From Funneliformis mosseae (lineage: Eukaryota; Glomeromycota; Glomeromycetes; Glomerales; Glomeraceae), in assembly GCA_910592005.1 (NCBI GenBank), contig CAJVPP010003806.1, positions 1 to 10,693 of the forward strand: DNA of 10,693 nt. The letters are read 5' to 3'. Both the position numbers and the translations under genes were made by a program. Below are positions 1 to 6,650 of this stretch, in pieces. How positions within the stretch are numbered: the stretch's first letter is position 1; each line of letters opens with the position of its first letter. Under the pieces are notes generated by a model that made no database searches, was not told the origin of the DNA, and worked only from the letters and a program-made list of their open reading frames with translations.

Positions 1-254
1 TTTCGGAAAAAAGGATTGTAGAAAATATATAAATTTATATTAAAATTGTGGGGATGGATAATAAGGCGAAATTATTTTGGTCAAAAGCTTTGATGGGAAT
101 GACGTTTCGGTAATAATAGATCGCAAAAAAAAAATTTTTTTTGTATAATTCGGACTTTTTTTTCGGTTTATTTGTATTATAATAAAATTTTTTGTATTGG
201 GAATTTTGAGTATCGCACAATTTTTATAGTTTCGTCAAAGATTTTTACAATAAC

Positions 255-393
255 CTGTATATATAAACTCCGGTCTAAATTTCGGTCTAGACTCCAGTTT
301 CAAATCGGTCTACAAACCGATCCAGTTCGATTTTACCCCTAAACTGATAAAAATCGGACTGAAACTGAACTGATCGAACCGTTAACATCCCTA
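255..393 (-). mobile_element. hAT-like transposon end (terminal and subterminal repeats)
   Basis: Read on the minus strand, the outer edge begins TAGGGATGTTAACGG (393 down to 379). This matches the TAGGGATG-type terminal inverted repeat common in hAT (Ac-like) elements. Inward lies a patch richer in G and C, with CGGTCTA at 271-277, 283-289 and 306-312 and several ACCGAT/CGGACT-like motifs. Such short repeats near the ends are typical hAT transposase-binding arrays. The interior runs leftward, out of the window; 1-254 is A+T-rich with no credible coding sequence. The partner end is not visible, so the 8-bp target duplication expected of hAT elements (which would be 394-401 here) cannot be checked. 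The superfamily call is by terminal motif only. Confidence 0.6.
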
Positions 394-547
394 ATTGTTA
401 TAATTTATGCATAATTTCGACCAATGATAAATTAGTAGGCACATGACTTGGAATTATTTATGAATGACAAAAGAAAAAATTATTTTATTTTAATACAACT
501 AATAATAGAGAATATATAAATAATTTATAAAAATGTAAGTTAAAGAA

Positions 548-635
548 TTGTCAGAGTGCTTGCATAGGAGGAAAATACTTGGACCCAAAGCCATTTTTAA
601 GTAAAATATTACCTATTCTTTGGGCACTCTGACAA
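548..635. repeat. 88-bp inverted repeat, MITE-like hairpin
   Basis: TTGTCAGAGTGC at 548-559 is matched by its exact reverse complement GCACTCTGACAA at 624-635, giving 12-bp arms. Further in, ATAGG (564-568) can pair with CCTAT (612-616), so most of the unit can fold back on itself. The size and structure suit a tiny miniature inverted-repeat transposable element or a solo remnant. No clear target-site duplication is visible. It lies four bases beyond the end of the extended minus-strand frame that stops at 640-642, so it sits in or just after the 3' UTR of that gene. An RNA hairpin role is possible but unsupported. Confidence 0.6.
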
Positions 636-639
636 AAAT

Positions 640-1167
640 TCAACTTTCACTATTACTACTACTATTATTATCAATAATATTATTACTAATATTTATATTC
701 TCATCGTTTTTATTATCTTTTTCGACTTCATTCTCCATCTCTTTCTTCTTTTTCTTTTCAACCCATTGCTGAATTGCTTCTGTTGTTTTCTTTCTGGGAT
801 TGGTTTTTCGTTGTTAGAAGTTTTTTATTGTAGAAGCAGTAATTTCCTTTCCCTCTTCAAGTAATTCATGAATTTCAATAGCCATTTCATTAAATGAAAA
901 ATTGGGATTCAACCCAGTCTTTTTGTCAAATAATTGTTTGAAAACCTTCCATAGATTTTCGATTTCATGTGAATATTTTTTATCATCAGTAAGTTGGTTT
1001 ATTTTATTTTTAAAATGGCTTTTTCTTGGTTCTATTTTATTGACTATTTGATCAATTTTTTGATTTATAATAGAGAATTGATTTTGATAAATTTTATAGT
1101 GAAATAAGAAACCAAAAAAGAGTCCAATTAACAACCCACAAAAAAACTCATTATTGAATGTAAGCAT
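640..1167 (-). pseudogene. Small membrane-anchored protein with HTH-like C-terminal part, interrupted by one in-frame TAA
   Basis: I do not recognise a named family. The ATG is at 1167-1165 and the first stop is TAA at 816-814, giving 117 aa. Residues 8-24 are strongly hydrophobic (GLLIGLFFGFLF) and look like one membrane segment or signal anchor. Residues about 30-60 are polar and probably coiled. Residues about 85-117 form short helices (FNEMAIEIHELLEEGKEI, then TASTIKNF) resembling the start of a helix-turn-helix or repressor-like fold. Directly after the TAA the same frame stays open for 57 codons to TGA at 642-640. It begins QRKTNPRKKTTEAIQQWVE, which reads as the natural continuation of that fold, followed by a Lys/Glu/Asn-rich low-complexity tail. 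The simplest reading is a sense codon (perhaps Tyr) changed to TAA, hence pseudogene or truncated allele. Readthrough or a sequencing error are alternatives. The HTH assignment is inference. Confidence 0.5.
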
Positions 1168-1788
1168 TTTTTTAAATGTTATTATGGATGTAAATATTTA
1201 TTGATTATTTGATTGTTTTTGAACCAAAAAAAAATTGTGTTTATTAGGAATTGTTATTTGAATATTTTTTTTTGCCCAAAAATAAATGTGTAAATGCTCA
1301 GATAATTATTACAATTATTGAACAATTTTTAATGAACAAGTAATTTAACTTTTGTAATTTTACAAAAGTTAAAGTGAATTAATTTTATATCTTTAAATAT
1401 TAATTTACAATTGTTAGGAATATATAAATAAATAAAAGAAAAATGAATGAATCTAATATCTATATTTGTGGGTAAGCTTATAGACTTCCTGGAAAGTACA
1501 ATCCATAATTGAAAGATAACTTCTTAAATAAATATAAAATAAACACAAATTTCACAAATAATATTATCCATGTTCATCCAGTGAAACAAAAATGAATTTC
1601 TCCACATTATGAATATGGTAATAGAATTTAGGGGCTGGTTTAATCTCCAAAAAAATCTAGGGATTGTTACAAAATGGACTAGTGATTCTTTTACAACAAG
1701 GCAGGATTATTTACCTCATTTGCATAAAAGAGAAAGTTTCTTTCTTGTATATAGTAAAAAAAAATAAATTAATATTGTAATAATAAAA
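1168..1788. other. A+T-rich intergenic stretch, no gene seen
   Basis: All frames are broken by frequent stops and nothing reads like a conserved protein. The part at 1560-1740 is somewhat richer in G and C and could hold a small undetected exon, but I found no splice sites or frame to support one. The only clear structure is the palindrome listed separately at 1344-1373. The stretch lies between two minus-strand ORFs, so it should contain the promoter of the 640-1167 gene and the 3' UTR of the 1789-2055 ORF, if both are expressed. Confidence 0.5.
1344..1373. repeat. Perfect palindrome with 14-bp arms and a 2-nt spacer
   Basis: TTTAACTTTTGTAA (1344-1357) is followed after TT by its exact reverse complement TTACAAAAGTTAAA (1360-1373). 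The symmetry extends well beyond what short A+T-rich palindromes usually give. It could form a cruciform, or a short-loop RNA hairpin if transcribed. No function is assigned. Confidence 0.8.
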
Positions 1789-2055
1789 TTATTTTACTTT
1801 TAAGGATTTCTGCTTTTTGTTGGGTAATAATATACTTTCATTCTGCTTTCTTTTTCTAACATTTATTATTTTTCTTTCTTCTTGGTAAATTTCATAGATA
1901 ATTTTTTCTTTGTCTAAATATGTTTGCAAAGATTTGGTATCTGCTAATTTAAAAATGTAAGGAACAATTTTTTCACCTTGTTCCTTTTTTAGAATACTTC
2001 TAATGGTGCTGTAATTCTTGGGTTCCATAGTAGATCTGATGTAAATGAGTTTCAT
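1789..2055 (-). CDS. Hypothetical small basic protein, possibly the last exon of a longer gene
   Basis: The frame encodes 88 aa from ATG (2055-2053) to TAA (1791-1789). I do not recognise the family. Residues about 10-62 look like a compact alpha/beta domain: MEPKNYSTIRSILKKEQGEK, then alternating hydrophobic stretches around VPYIFKLA and IIYEIYQEE. The tail from about residue 66 is strongly basic (RKRKQNES, KKQKSLKVK) and could be a nuclear localisation signal. Base composition is less A+T-extreme than the flanks and residue use looks protein-like, which argues for real coding sequence. The second Met (residue 10) is an alternative start. A CAG at 2038-2036 on the minus strand could be an intron acceptor, making this a terminal exon; no matching donor was identified upstream. 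Confidence 0.45.
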   Translation of the reverse strand: MKLIYIRSTMEPKNYSTIRSILKKEQGEKIVPYIFKLADTKSLQTYLDKEKIIYEIYQEERKIINVRKRKQNESILLPNKKQKSLKVK

Positions 2056-2322
2056 ATTAACTATTTTTATATAGGAGTAGTACTATATATCACTTGAGAA
2101 ACAAGAAAGGTAACAAAAACGGGACATTATAAAATTGTTAATTGCATTACATTTGTGATGAATGACTAAATTTTGATCCCTGAAATTCTTGGTAATACCA
2201 ATGTTCACTTTGTCTGGTTTTGTTGCAGTATGCCCCATATTATAATATATAGTACTAATTTTAAATTTGAAAAATTTGACCAGATTTATCTGAATTTTAA
2301 CCTGCATTACATATATAATAAA

Positions 2323-2389
2323 TGTAACTTACCACAGTCACATGTAACTTACATGTAACTTACATTGTAACTTACCATTGTAACGTAAC
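2323..2389. repeat. Cluster of five short direct repeats, TGTAACTTAC
   Basis: TGTAACTTAC occurs exactly at 2323-2332, 2343-2352, 2354-2363 and 2366-2375, with a variant TGTAACGTAAC at 2379-2389. Starts are 11-20 bp apart, so this is a loose cluster rather than a strict tandem array. It may be a degenerate minisatellite or the subterminal repeat block of an eroded transposon. On the minus strand each exact copy reads GTAAGTTACA, which resembles a splice donor; I attach no function to that. Confidence 0.75.
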
Positions 2390-2705
2390 TACAACCCTAA
2401 TTGTCACCTTATTTATTACGTAGTTAATTTCGGCCAAGTTCAGTAATGCCGGCCAAAAACCACGTGAAGGTGAAAATTTTGGCAGGACTAATTTTACTTT
2501 TATATACAAAACATGATTTTCAGGCCTTTAACCCATTTTTAGTTTCCCGGCAGTTTCTCCATTTCTATTGCAAAAGGAAAAAATATATTAGCCACCAAAT
2601 TTTGTAATAATGATCAGCATTGTGCAAAAATTTGATGGGTCAAATTAGAACGAACCTTCTTTAAAAAAGTTGTTCCATAGTTGCATCTAAAAGATGAAAA
2701 GTTTG

Positions 2706-2734
2706 AACGCGTTTTTTCACAATAACGCGTTTTT
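2706..2734. promoter_or_regulatory. Paired ACGCGT boxes (MCB-like) upstream of the Ctk3-like gene
   Basis: AACGCGTTTTT occurs at 2706-2716 and again at 2724-2734, 18 bp apart. Each copy contains the palindrome ACGCGT, about 100-130 bp before the ATG at 2834. In yeasts ACGCGT is the MluI cell-cycle box bound by MBF (Mbp1/Swi6). Two copies this close are unexpected in such A+T-rich DNA, and the position suits a promoter. Binding in this organism is inference, and a local duplication or transposon remnant would look the same. Confidence 0.4.
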
Positions 2735-2833
2735 AACTTTACACAAACATTTTATCCAAGATCCGCCACTGACTGCGGCATAAATTTAATCTAATTAACA
2801 TTTTAATATTCGTTCTTAGGTTTCTCGTATAAA

Positions 2834-4481
2834 ATGTCAGTATCTGTTCCAGAATATATTGACGCTTTCGACGCACGGTTATATTTTGTTACTTCTCTCA
2901 AGAAACTTAATGTAAGTCAGCAATCGATCCTTAAGTGTAGAAGTTTTGCACTTAGATACACAGATTGGTACGAAGACTTATACCGCTGTATTATTGAAGT
3001 AATGGAAGGTGGTAATATCTGGTCACGAATGTACCTTCTTTACTTCTTAGATAGTCTCATTGAAAGGTCCGAGTTTGTAAATTTCAAAGGATATACTGAA
3101 TTTATTCTCGAAGATCTTGAGAAAATTGTTGGTTTAGTCTGCGAAAAGCCTGAAGGGTCTGTTAATTTAGTAAATACATTGAAGACACTGGAAAGATGGC
3201 AGACAAAAAACTTTTTTAATAGTGACGTCCTAGAAAAGGTTAAAGTTCTATTACTAACGTGGAAGCTAGAACCAGAATACCCACCTGATCTAAATCTTAC
3301 TGCGAATGACATAAAACAGAGAATGGAGGATGATAGGGAGAGAGCTAAGCTCCTCAGAGAAGATAGTTGGTGGATTGACAAAAGCATAGAGCATGGAGAA
3401 GCCCTAGATTTATGGGATAAGACATCAGATCTTGATGACGGCGATTATATGGACATTATAACAGAAAATATTAAACAAGATCCTATTTATGACTGGAAGA
3501 GCTTGTATGAGGAAGTAAAGGCCTGGAATAATGAACTGGCTAAATTTGAACAGGTGGAAACGAATTGCGATATCGGTAAGTTAATCCCGAACGTTTATTA
3601 AAAAAAAACTTGTATAATAAAAATTTTTTTCCCTTATATATTAATAGAAACTGTATTGCGGCCCATGAAGAAAACAACTTTTAGTAAGATCCCAAGACCC
3701 ACCCAAGCGGGTTGGACAAAATATGAAAAGCGGAATCCAATAAACTCCAGGATACAAAGTAAAATCCCAAGACTTAAAGAAACGTCCTTAGGTATACTGA
3801 TCCAAAACAATCCTAAAGGAGAGCCTTCGGATCCTCTGAAAGGAGAACAAAATAATGTTGAAGAAAACCTTTCTGAGTTTGAGTCCATAACAACATCCAC
3901 ATCAGTGACAGCGACCATGTCAAATCAAGCACCCATATCTAGCAATCAACGCAAAGCTGAACCGATCGTTGTTCCTTTACCTCCTAATACAACTAATAAT
4001 GTGACTACCTCGTCATGTCTCGAAATTTCAAGAACCAAGAGAAAACATGATACTGATGATATGTTCCAGGACATATCTGATGAACGGCCCAAACAAAAGG
4101 CCCGTAATCAAATGCCAGTTCATGGAGAGCTTTCAACTACTTCGGAAATCAAGTTAAGTCAGTATTCCGATTCCAAAGAGGTAAGAGAAAAATTATAAAT
4201 GTATCAAAGTTGAAAAGGAATTTATGTAATTAGAAAGTAATATAAATATTTATGATTTATTTAAGTTATCGGATCAAAATTCTTCATATGTAAGCGAAGA
4301 AAACTCGGAGGAGGCAGACGAAGAAACTTCTAATAATTTTGTTGGCCACTTTCCCGAATCAAATCTTGAATTTCTTTTACAAGCGGTCGAATTGGTATCG
4401 CCGATGACTGAGGTTTCTTTATCTAAGGAAGATTCCCCATCTCGCGACGAATTGAATAATGATTTGGTATATTATTTTTAA
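2834..4481 (+). CDS. CTK3: Ctk3-like protein, CTD kinase I gamma subunit (three exons)
   Basis: Exons are 2834-3575, 3648-4180 and 4266-4481, giving 496 aa. Ctk3 (fission yeast Lsg1) is the non-catalytic subunit that, with a Cdk12-type kinase and a cyclin K-type partner, forms the nuclear complex phosphorylating Ser2 of the RNA polymerase II CTD. Residues about 7-140 are an all-helical CID-like Ctk3 N-terminal domain (FDARLYFVTSLKKLNVSQQS, then WSRMYLLYFLDSLIERSE). Residues about 155-180 hold the Ctk3 C-terminal motif (DIKQRMEDDRERAKLLRE, then WW). Exon 2 codes a disordered Ser/Thr/Pro/Asn-rich region with basic patches RTKRK (376-380) and RPKQKAR (394-400), possible nuclear localisation signals. 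Exon 3 is acidic. The ATG has a good context (AAAATGTC) and starts the domain directly. Without splicing, exon 1 would end in the intron at 3599-3601, keeping both domains. The family call is strong; the exact 3' end is less sure. Confidence 0.8.
3576..3647 (+). other. Intron 1 of the Ctk3-like gene (72 nt)
   Basis: The donor is GTAAGT at 3576 and the acceptor TTAATAG ends at 3647. It splits a codon after its first base (G, then AA), giving Glu248. The downstream exon then continues open for 177 further codons in that frame. The intron is very A+T-rich and contains in-frame stops. Confidence 0.75.
4181..4265 (+). other. Intron 2 of the Ctk3-like gene (85 nt)
   Basis: The donor is GTAAGA directly after GAG (Glu425), and the acceptor TTTAAG ends at 4265. 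The phase is 0, and joining opens the frame beginning LSDQNSSYVSEENSEEADEE, whose acidic, serine-rich composition and codon use look coding. Without removal the frame stops at 4196-4198. Confidence 0.7.
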
Positions 4482-4591
4482 GTGTATTTGTTTTCACCTT
4501 TTTATTTCAGTATATTTTATATATATATCTTTGCCGTGTCTCATTATTTTGTTATCTGTTTTTTTTTTTTCATTTGCAGTATATTGGATAA
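4467..4591 (+). other. Possible optional third intron and short last exon of the Ctk3-like gene
   Basis: Inside exon 3, GTATAT at 4467 could be a donor in phase 0. Two acceptors follow, TTTCAG ending at 4510 and TTGCAG ending at 4579. Both are followed by TATATT and both read in frame to the same TAA at 4589-4591. The three outcomes differ only at the C-terminus: 496 aa if retained (stop 4479-4481), 495 aa with the far acceptor (ending YIG), and 518 aa with the near acceptor (adding a Leu/Phe/Tyr-rich tail). GTATAT is a weak donor, so this stays tentative. Confidence 0.35.
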
Positions 4592-4788
4592 TTTTTTTTT
4601 GTAGTCAAAATTTTCGAAGGTTTTGTATAGAAGCAAATTCTGTCTATTATTTTATAGTATTGATACAAATACATAATAGTTGATATCAATATCAAAACTG
4701 TTTTCGTTATATGTTCGATGCACAAAATTTATGGTTTTATGATTATTTATAAAATGTTGTTTATGTTGTTTATTTCTAATGTTGGTTC

Positions 4789-4824
4789 TAATATAATTAA
4801 TAATATAATTAATAATTTAATTAA
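4789..4824. repeat. Three tandem 12-bp copies, TAATATAATTAA
   Basis: The copies are TAATATAATTAA at 4789-4800, the same at 4801-4812, and TAATTTAATTAA with one change at 4813-4824. It is a short minisatellite in the convergent 3' region. Confidence 0.85.
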
Positions 4825-4913
4825 TGCTTTAGCTTTGACTTACCTTTAAACAGAATTTGTAGATTCCAATCTTTTAGACATTTTCAAAAATAAAATTTGA
4901 AAGAAAAAATAGA

Positions 4914-5010
4914 AATAACAATAACAATAATAATAGTAATAGTGATATAATAATAACAACAACAACAATAATAATAATAATATAATAATAATAATTATAA
5001 TAATAATAAC
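4914..5010. repeat. Imperfect AAT/AAC trinucleotide microsatellite
   Basis: About 97 bp consist mainly of AAT and AAC trinucleotides on the plus strand, including an uninterrupted AAC run near 4955-4967 and longer AAT runs with occasional phase breaks and single G bases. It lies outside any coding exon I can define and is likely polymorphic in length. Confidence 0.85.
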
Positions 5011-5323
5011 GGAACACCAAAATTTAATGAAGAAATAACAAAATAACAGATAAATCTAAGAATGTCTGTGAAGAATAGCAAAAGAACTTGCTTAAGCATG
5101 AAATAATGTCATTTTCTTTTGGATCTTGTCTAGAAATAAAATAAAATAAAAATTTGGAACAAAGGAAAAGAAAAACGAAGTCAATCATGCAAGATACATG
5201 CGTTTCATCGTTTTGAATCAGAAAAGTGAGATCATTAATGTAGGCAAAGAGAAAAATAGACTTTAAATGCAGTCAAAGACACTGTCCATATATATTTTAA
5301 ATCTATTTATTTGGAAACGGTAT

Positions 5324-6346
5324 TTATACCAAAGCCAATTCCAAAGTCCACGTGCGCCTGCACCACAATCGAACTGGTATGGCTTTATCCCCACCAATTG
5401 TAACTTCTAAACCATCCCACCAGCATTTTCTCTGTGTCATAAATAAATTAGTATATAGTAAAAAAGAATTTCAAGATTATTTCTCAAAAGATAAAAATTA
5501 AAAAATATTTACCGCCGGTTTCCTCCAAAATAGTAACAATTTTTGTGCTGTCGCCATTTGATTACTTTGTCCAGTTGTTTTTAACATGACAAGCGCGATA
5601 CTTACAATGCTAGTCTTACGCGGTTCGATATTACGATACCCCCATTCATCATCTCTTGAAAAACCTGACACACACAACATATCTATCAAATGTTGTTCAG
5701 CTACGTTGTTTTCTTTATTAACATTACGTTGCAAAGCAGTAAATATTTTTCTTTGATCAAGGAGTATTGTACCGCATTCTGTTTTCAATTCATAAATATT
5801 AATTGCAGGTTCAACTTCAGTCATTTCAAGAGCTTCACTAGTATTACCAACAGGTGGTGATGATGAATTTGCCAAATTATCTTTTTTATTAAATTTTGGA
5901 GGTATAGTAAAATAATCCAATTCTTCCCTCAAAACAATAATCGCTTGTTTATTTGTAAGAGGATTTTGTGTAGGACTATGTGGAAAATTTGAAGAACTTC
6001 CTTGGTTAACATCCTGTGCTGCTTTATAAAAATTCAGGATGTATTCTAAACAAGAAGGATCAAAATCCACATAAATTACTTGGTCTTCGAGTTCCATAGA
6101 ATCTGTCGAAGCTTGGTCGTCTTGTTCTTCTTCGTAATCAATAGCACCACCTCTACCTAATATAAGGCCATTAGGAAACATAACAATAAGAATGCTTTCA
6201 GGCAAACTCATCAACATCTCACGATCAATTTCAAAACGACTTCCTCGAAGCTCGAGTATAAGTTTTGAAGGAAAAGTTGGTTCTGGTGGCTGAAGAGGTT
6301 GTAAAGGTACCGCACTATGTACTGGATTAGAAGCAATTTGTGACAT
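5324..6346 (-). CDS. Whi2-like BTB/POZ domain protein (two exons)
   Basis: Exon 1 is 5513-6346 and exon 2 is 5324-5431, giving 313 aa. Yeast Whi2 is a BTB protein acting with the Psr1/Psr2 phosphatases in the general stress response and in restraining TORC1 when amino acids are low; transfer of that role here is inference. Residues 1-27 are a Pro-rich leader. Residues about 28-108 are a BTB fold (LILELRGSRFEIDREMLMSL, then ILIVMFPNGLILGRGG, then VDFDPSCLEYILNFY) with an acidic insert at about 70-90. Residues 133-150 (AIIVLREELDYFTIPP) continue the Whi2-type core. Residues 186-313 are the conserved C-terminal part (ILLDQRKIFTALQRNV, MLCVSGFSRDDEWGYR, LLLFWRKPA joined to RKCWWDGLEV, ending RRTWTLELALV). 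Translating exon 2 restores this conserved tail, which confirms the splice. The start is the first in-frame ATG; the frame continues upstream only to a TTG, so a longer lysine-rich N-terminus is unlikely. Orthology to yeast WHI2 itself is not proven. Confidence 0.85.
5432..5512 (-). other. Intron of the Whi2-like gene (81 nt)
   Basis: On the minus strand the donor GTAAAT follows GCG (Ala278) at 5513 and the acceptor GACACAG ends at 5432. The phase is 0. Retention would add only VNIF before a stop and lose the conserved Trp-rich tail, so splicing is well supported. Confidence 0.85.
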
Positions 6347-6370
6347 TTTTTTCCTTTTTTTTTTTTTTTT
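6347..6370 (-). promoter_or_regulatory. Oligo(A) leader immediately before the Whi2-like start codon
   Basis: On the minus strand the 24 bases before the ATG are a run of 16 A, then GG, then 6 A. If transcribed, the mRNA would enter its start codon through an almost pure oligo(A) leader. A-rich leaders are common before fungal start codons, but a 16-base run touching the initiation site is long. As DNA it would also act as a stiff, nucleosome-excluding poly(dA:dT) tract. Confidence 0.5.
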
Positions 6371-6476
6371 CAAAACGAAATGTATTAGAATAGATATAAA
6401 TATATTTTTTAAATATGCAAGTTAATTATTTCTTAAGAAAAAAAATAAGGGCGCTGGATATGTTTTTCTCTCTTAT

Positions 6477-6500
6477 TAGGGATGAAAAATTAACGGACGG
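6477..6500 (+). mobile_element. Second hAT-like terminal motif in the Whi2-like promoter
   Basis: TAGGGATGAAAAATTAACGG, followed by ACGG, reads as a hAT-type terminal inverted repeat facing right. It shares TAGGGATG and a following TTAACGG with the end at 379-393 but differs in spacing, so it is probably a different family or an eroded copy. No matching right end was found before the pogo-like element, so it may be a solo end. It lies about 130 bp upstream of the Whi2-like ATG. Confidence 0.4.
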
Positions 6501-6567
6501 TTATTATAATTCTAAATAAAAATTTTCTTTTGTTTTGATTGGTTGAATAAAATTGGTAGAGTGGAAT

Positions 6568-6598
6568 GGTAATTATCACATGATAACTACGAATTACC
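6568..6598. repeat. Short inverted repeat GGTAATT...AATTACC
   Basis: GGTAATT (6568-6574) is matched by AATTACC (6592-6598), with a nested near-palindrome TATCACATGATA (6574-6585) between them. It may be a small hairpin element or the remnant of a miniature transposon. It is short, so this is tentative. Confidence 0.4.
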
Positions 6599-6606
6599 GT
6601 AAAGTT

Positions 6607-6650
6607 CCGAAAATAAGAATCATCTAAAATTAATAATACCCGAAAATAAG
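6607..6650. repeat. Direct repeat CCGAAAATAAG at the left edge of the pogo-like element
   Basis: CCGAAAATAAG occurs at 6607-6617 and again at 6640-6650, 33 bp apart; the second copy runs into the terminal repeat. This could be a pair of transposase-binding sites, or show that the true left end lies nearer 6605. Confidence 0.5.

Larger units (their letters stand above)
2056..2833. other. Non-coding stretch upstream of the Ctk3-like gene
   Basis: No convincing coding region is present. Short open frames on both strands around 2083-2358 look like chance: they overlap each other and carry no recognisable domain. The left part holds the TGTAACTTAC repeat cluster. The part from about 2400 to 2800 is richer in G and C and contains scattered transposon-like words (CCGGCC, CCGCCACTG) that do not form a definable element. 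The right end contains two ACGCGT boxes and should be the promoter and 5' UTR of the gene starting at 2834. TTAG at 2816-2819 could be a leader-intron acceptor, but this is not established. Confidence 0.5.
4592..5323. other. Region between two convergent genes, no gene seen
   Basis: This lies between the 3' ends of the plus-strand Ctk3-like and minus-strand Whi2-like genes, so it should carry both 3' UTRs and poly(A) sites. I see no coding region on either strand. It contains the 12-bp triplication at 4789-4824 and the trinucleotide tract at 4914-5010. TTTATT at 5306-5311 (AATAAA on the minus strand) is 13 nt beyond the Whi2-like stop and could be a poly(A) signal, though it is unusually close. 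Confidence 0.5.

Noticed and set aside
35..220. 61-codon open frame on the minus strand
   Set aside because: Lys/Tyr/Asn/Phe-rich translation of A+T-rich DNA inside a transposon end, with no domain-like pattern.
318..338. tRNA B-box-like AGTTCGAT
   Set aside because: No A box or cloverleaf can be drawn around it; it lies in the hAT subterminal region.
2083..2358. Overlapping short open frames on both strands
   Set aside because: They overlap antisense to each other, cross the TGTAACTTAC repeats and show no recognisable domain; treated as chance.
2768..2788. CCGCCACTGACTGCGG, resembling a reversed CAGTGGCGG transposon end
   Set aside because: No partner end or target duplication could be found; it may only be a small CCGC/GCGG hairpin in the promoter.
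3040..3387. 115-codon open frame antisense to the Ctk3-like exon 1
   Set aside because: Mirror of a strongly supported coding exon; no independent evidence.
3634..3918. 94-codon open frame antisense to exon 2 of the Ctk3-like gene
   Set aside because: Shadow of the spliced plus-strand exon.
4459..4683. Phe/Ile/Tyr-rich open frame on the plus strand resembling a membrane protein
   Set aside because: Hydrophobicity comes from T-rich DNA; it overlaps the end of the Ctk3-like gene and is better explained as intron and 3' UTR.
6347..6373. Lysine-rich N-terminal extension (KKKKKRKK) of the Whi2-like protein
   Set aside because: It starts at TTG, not ATG, and is encoded by the oligo(A) leader; the first in-frame ATG is at 6346.
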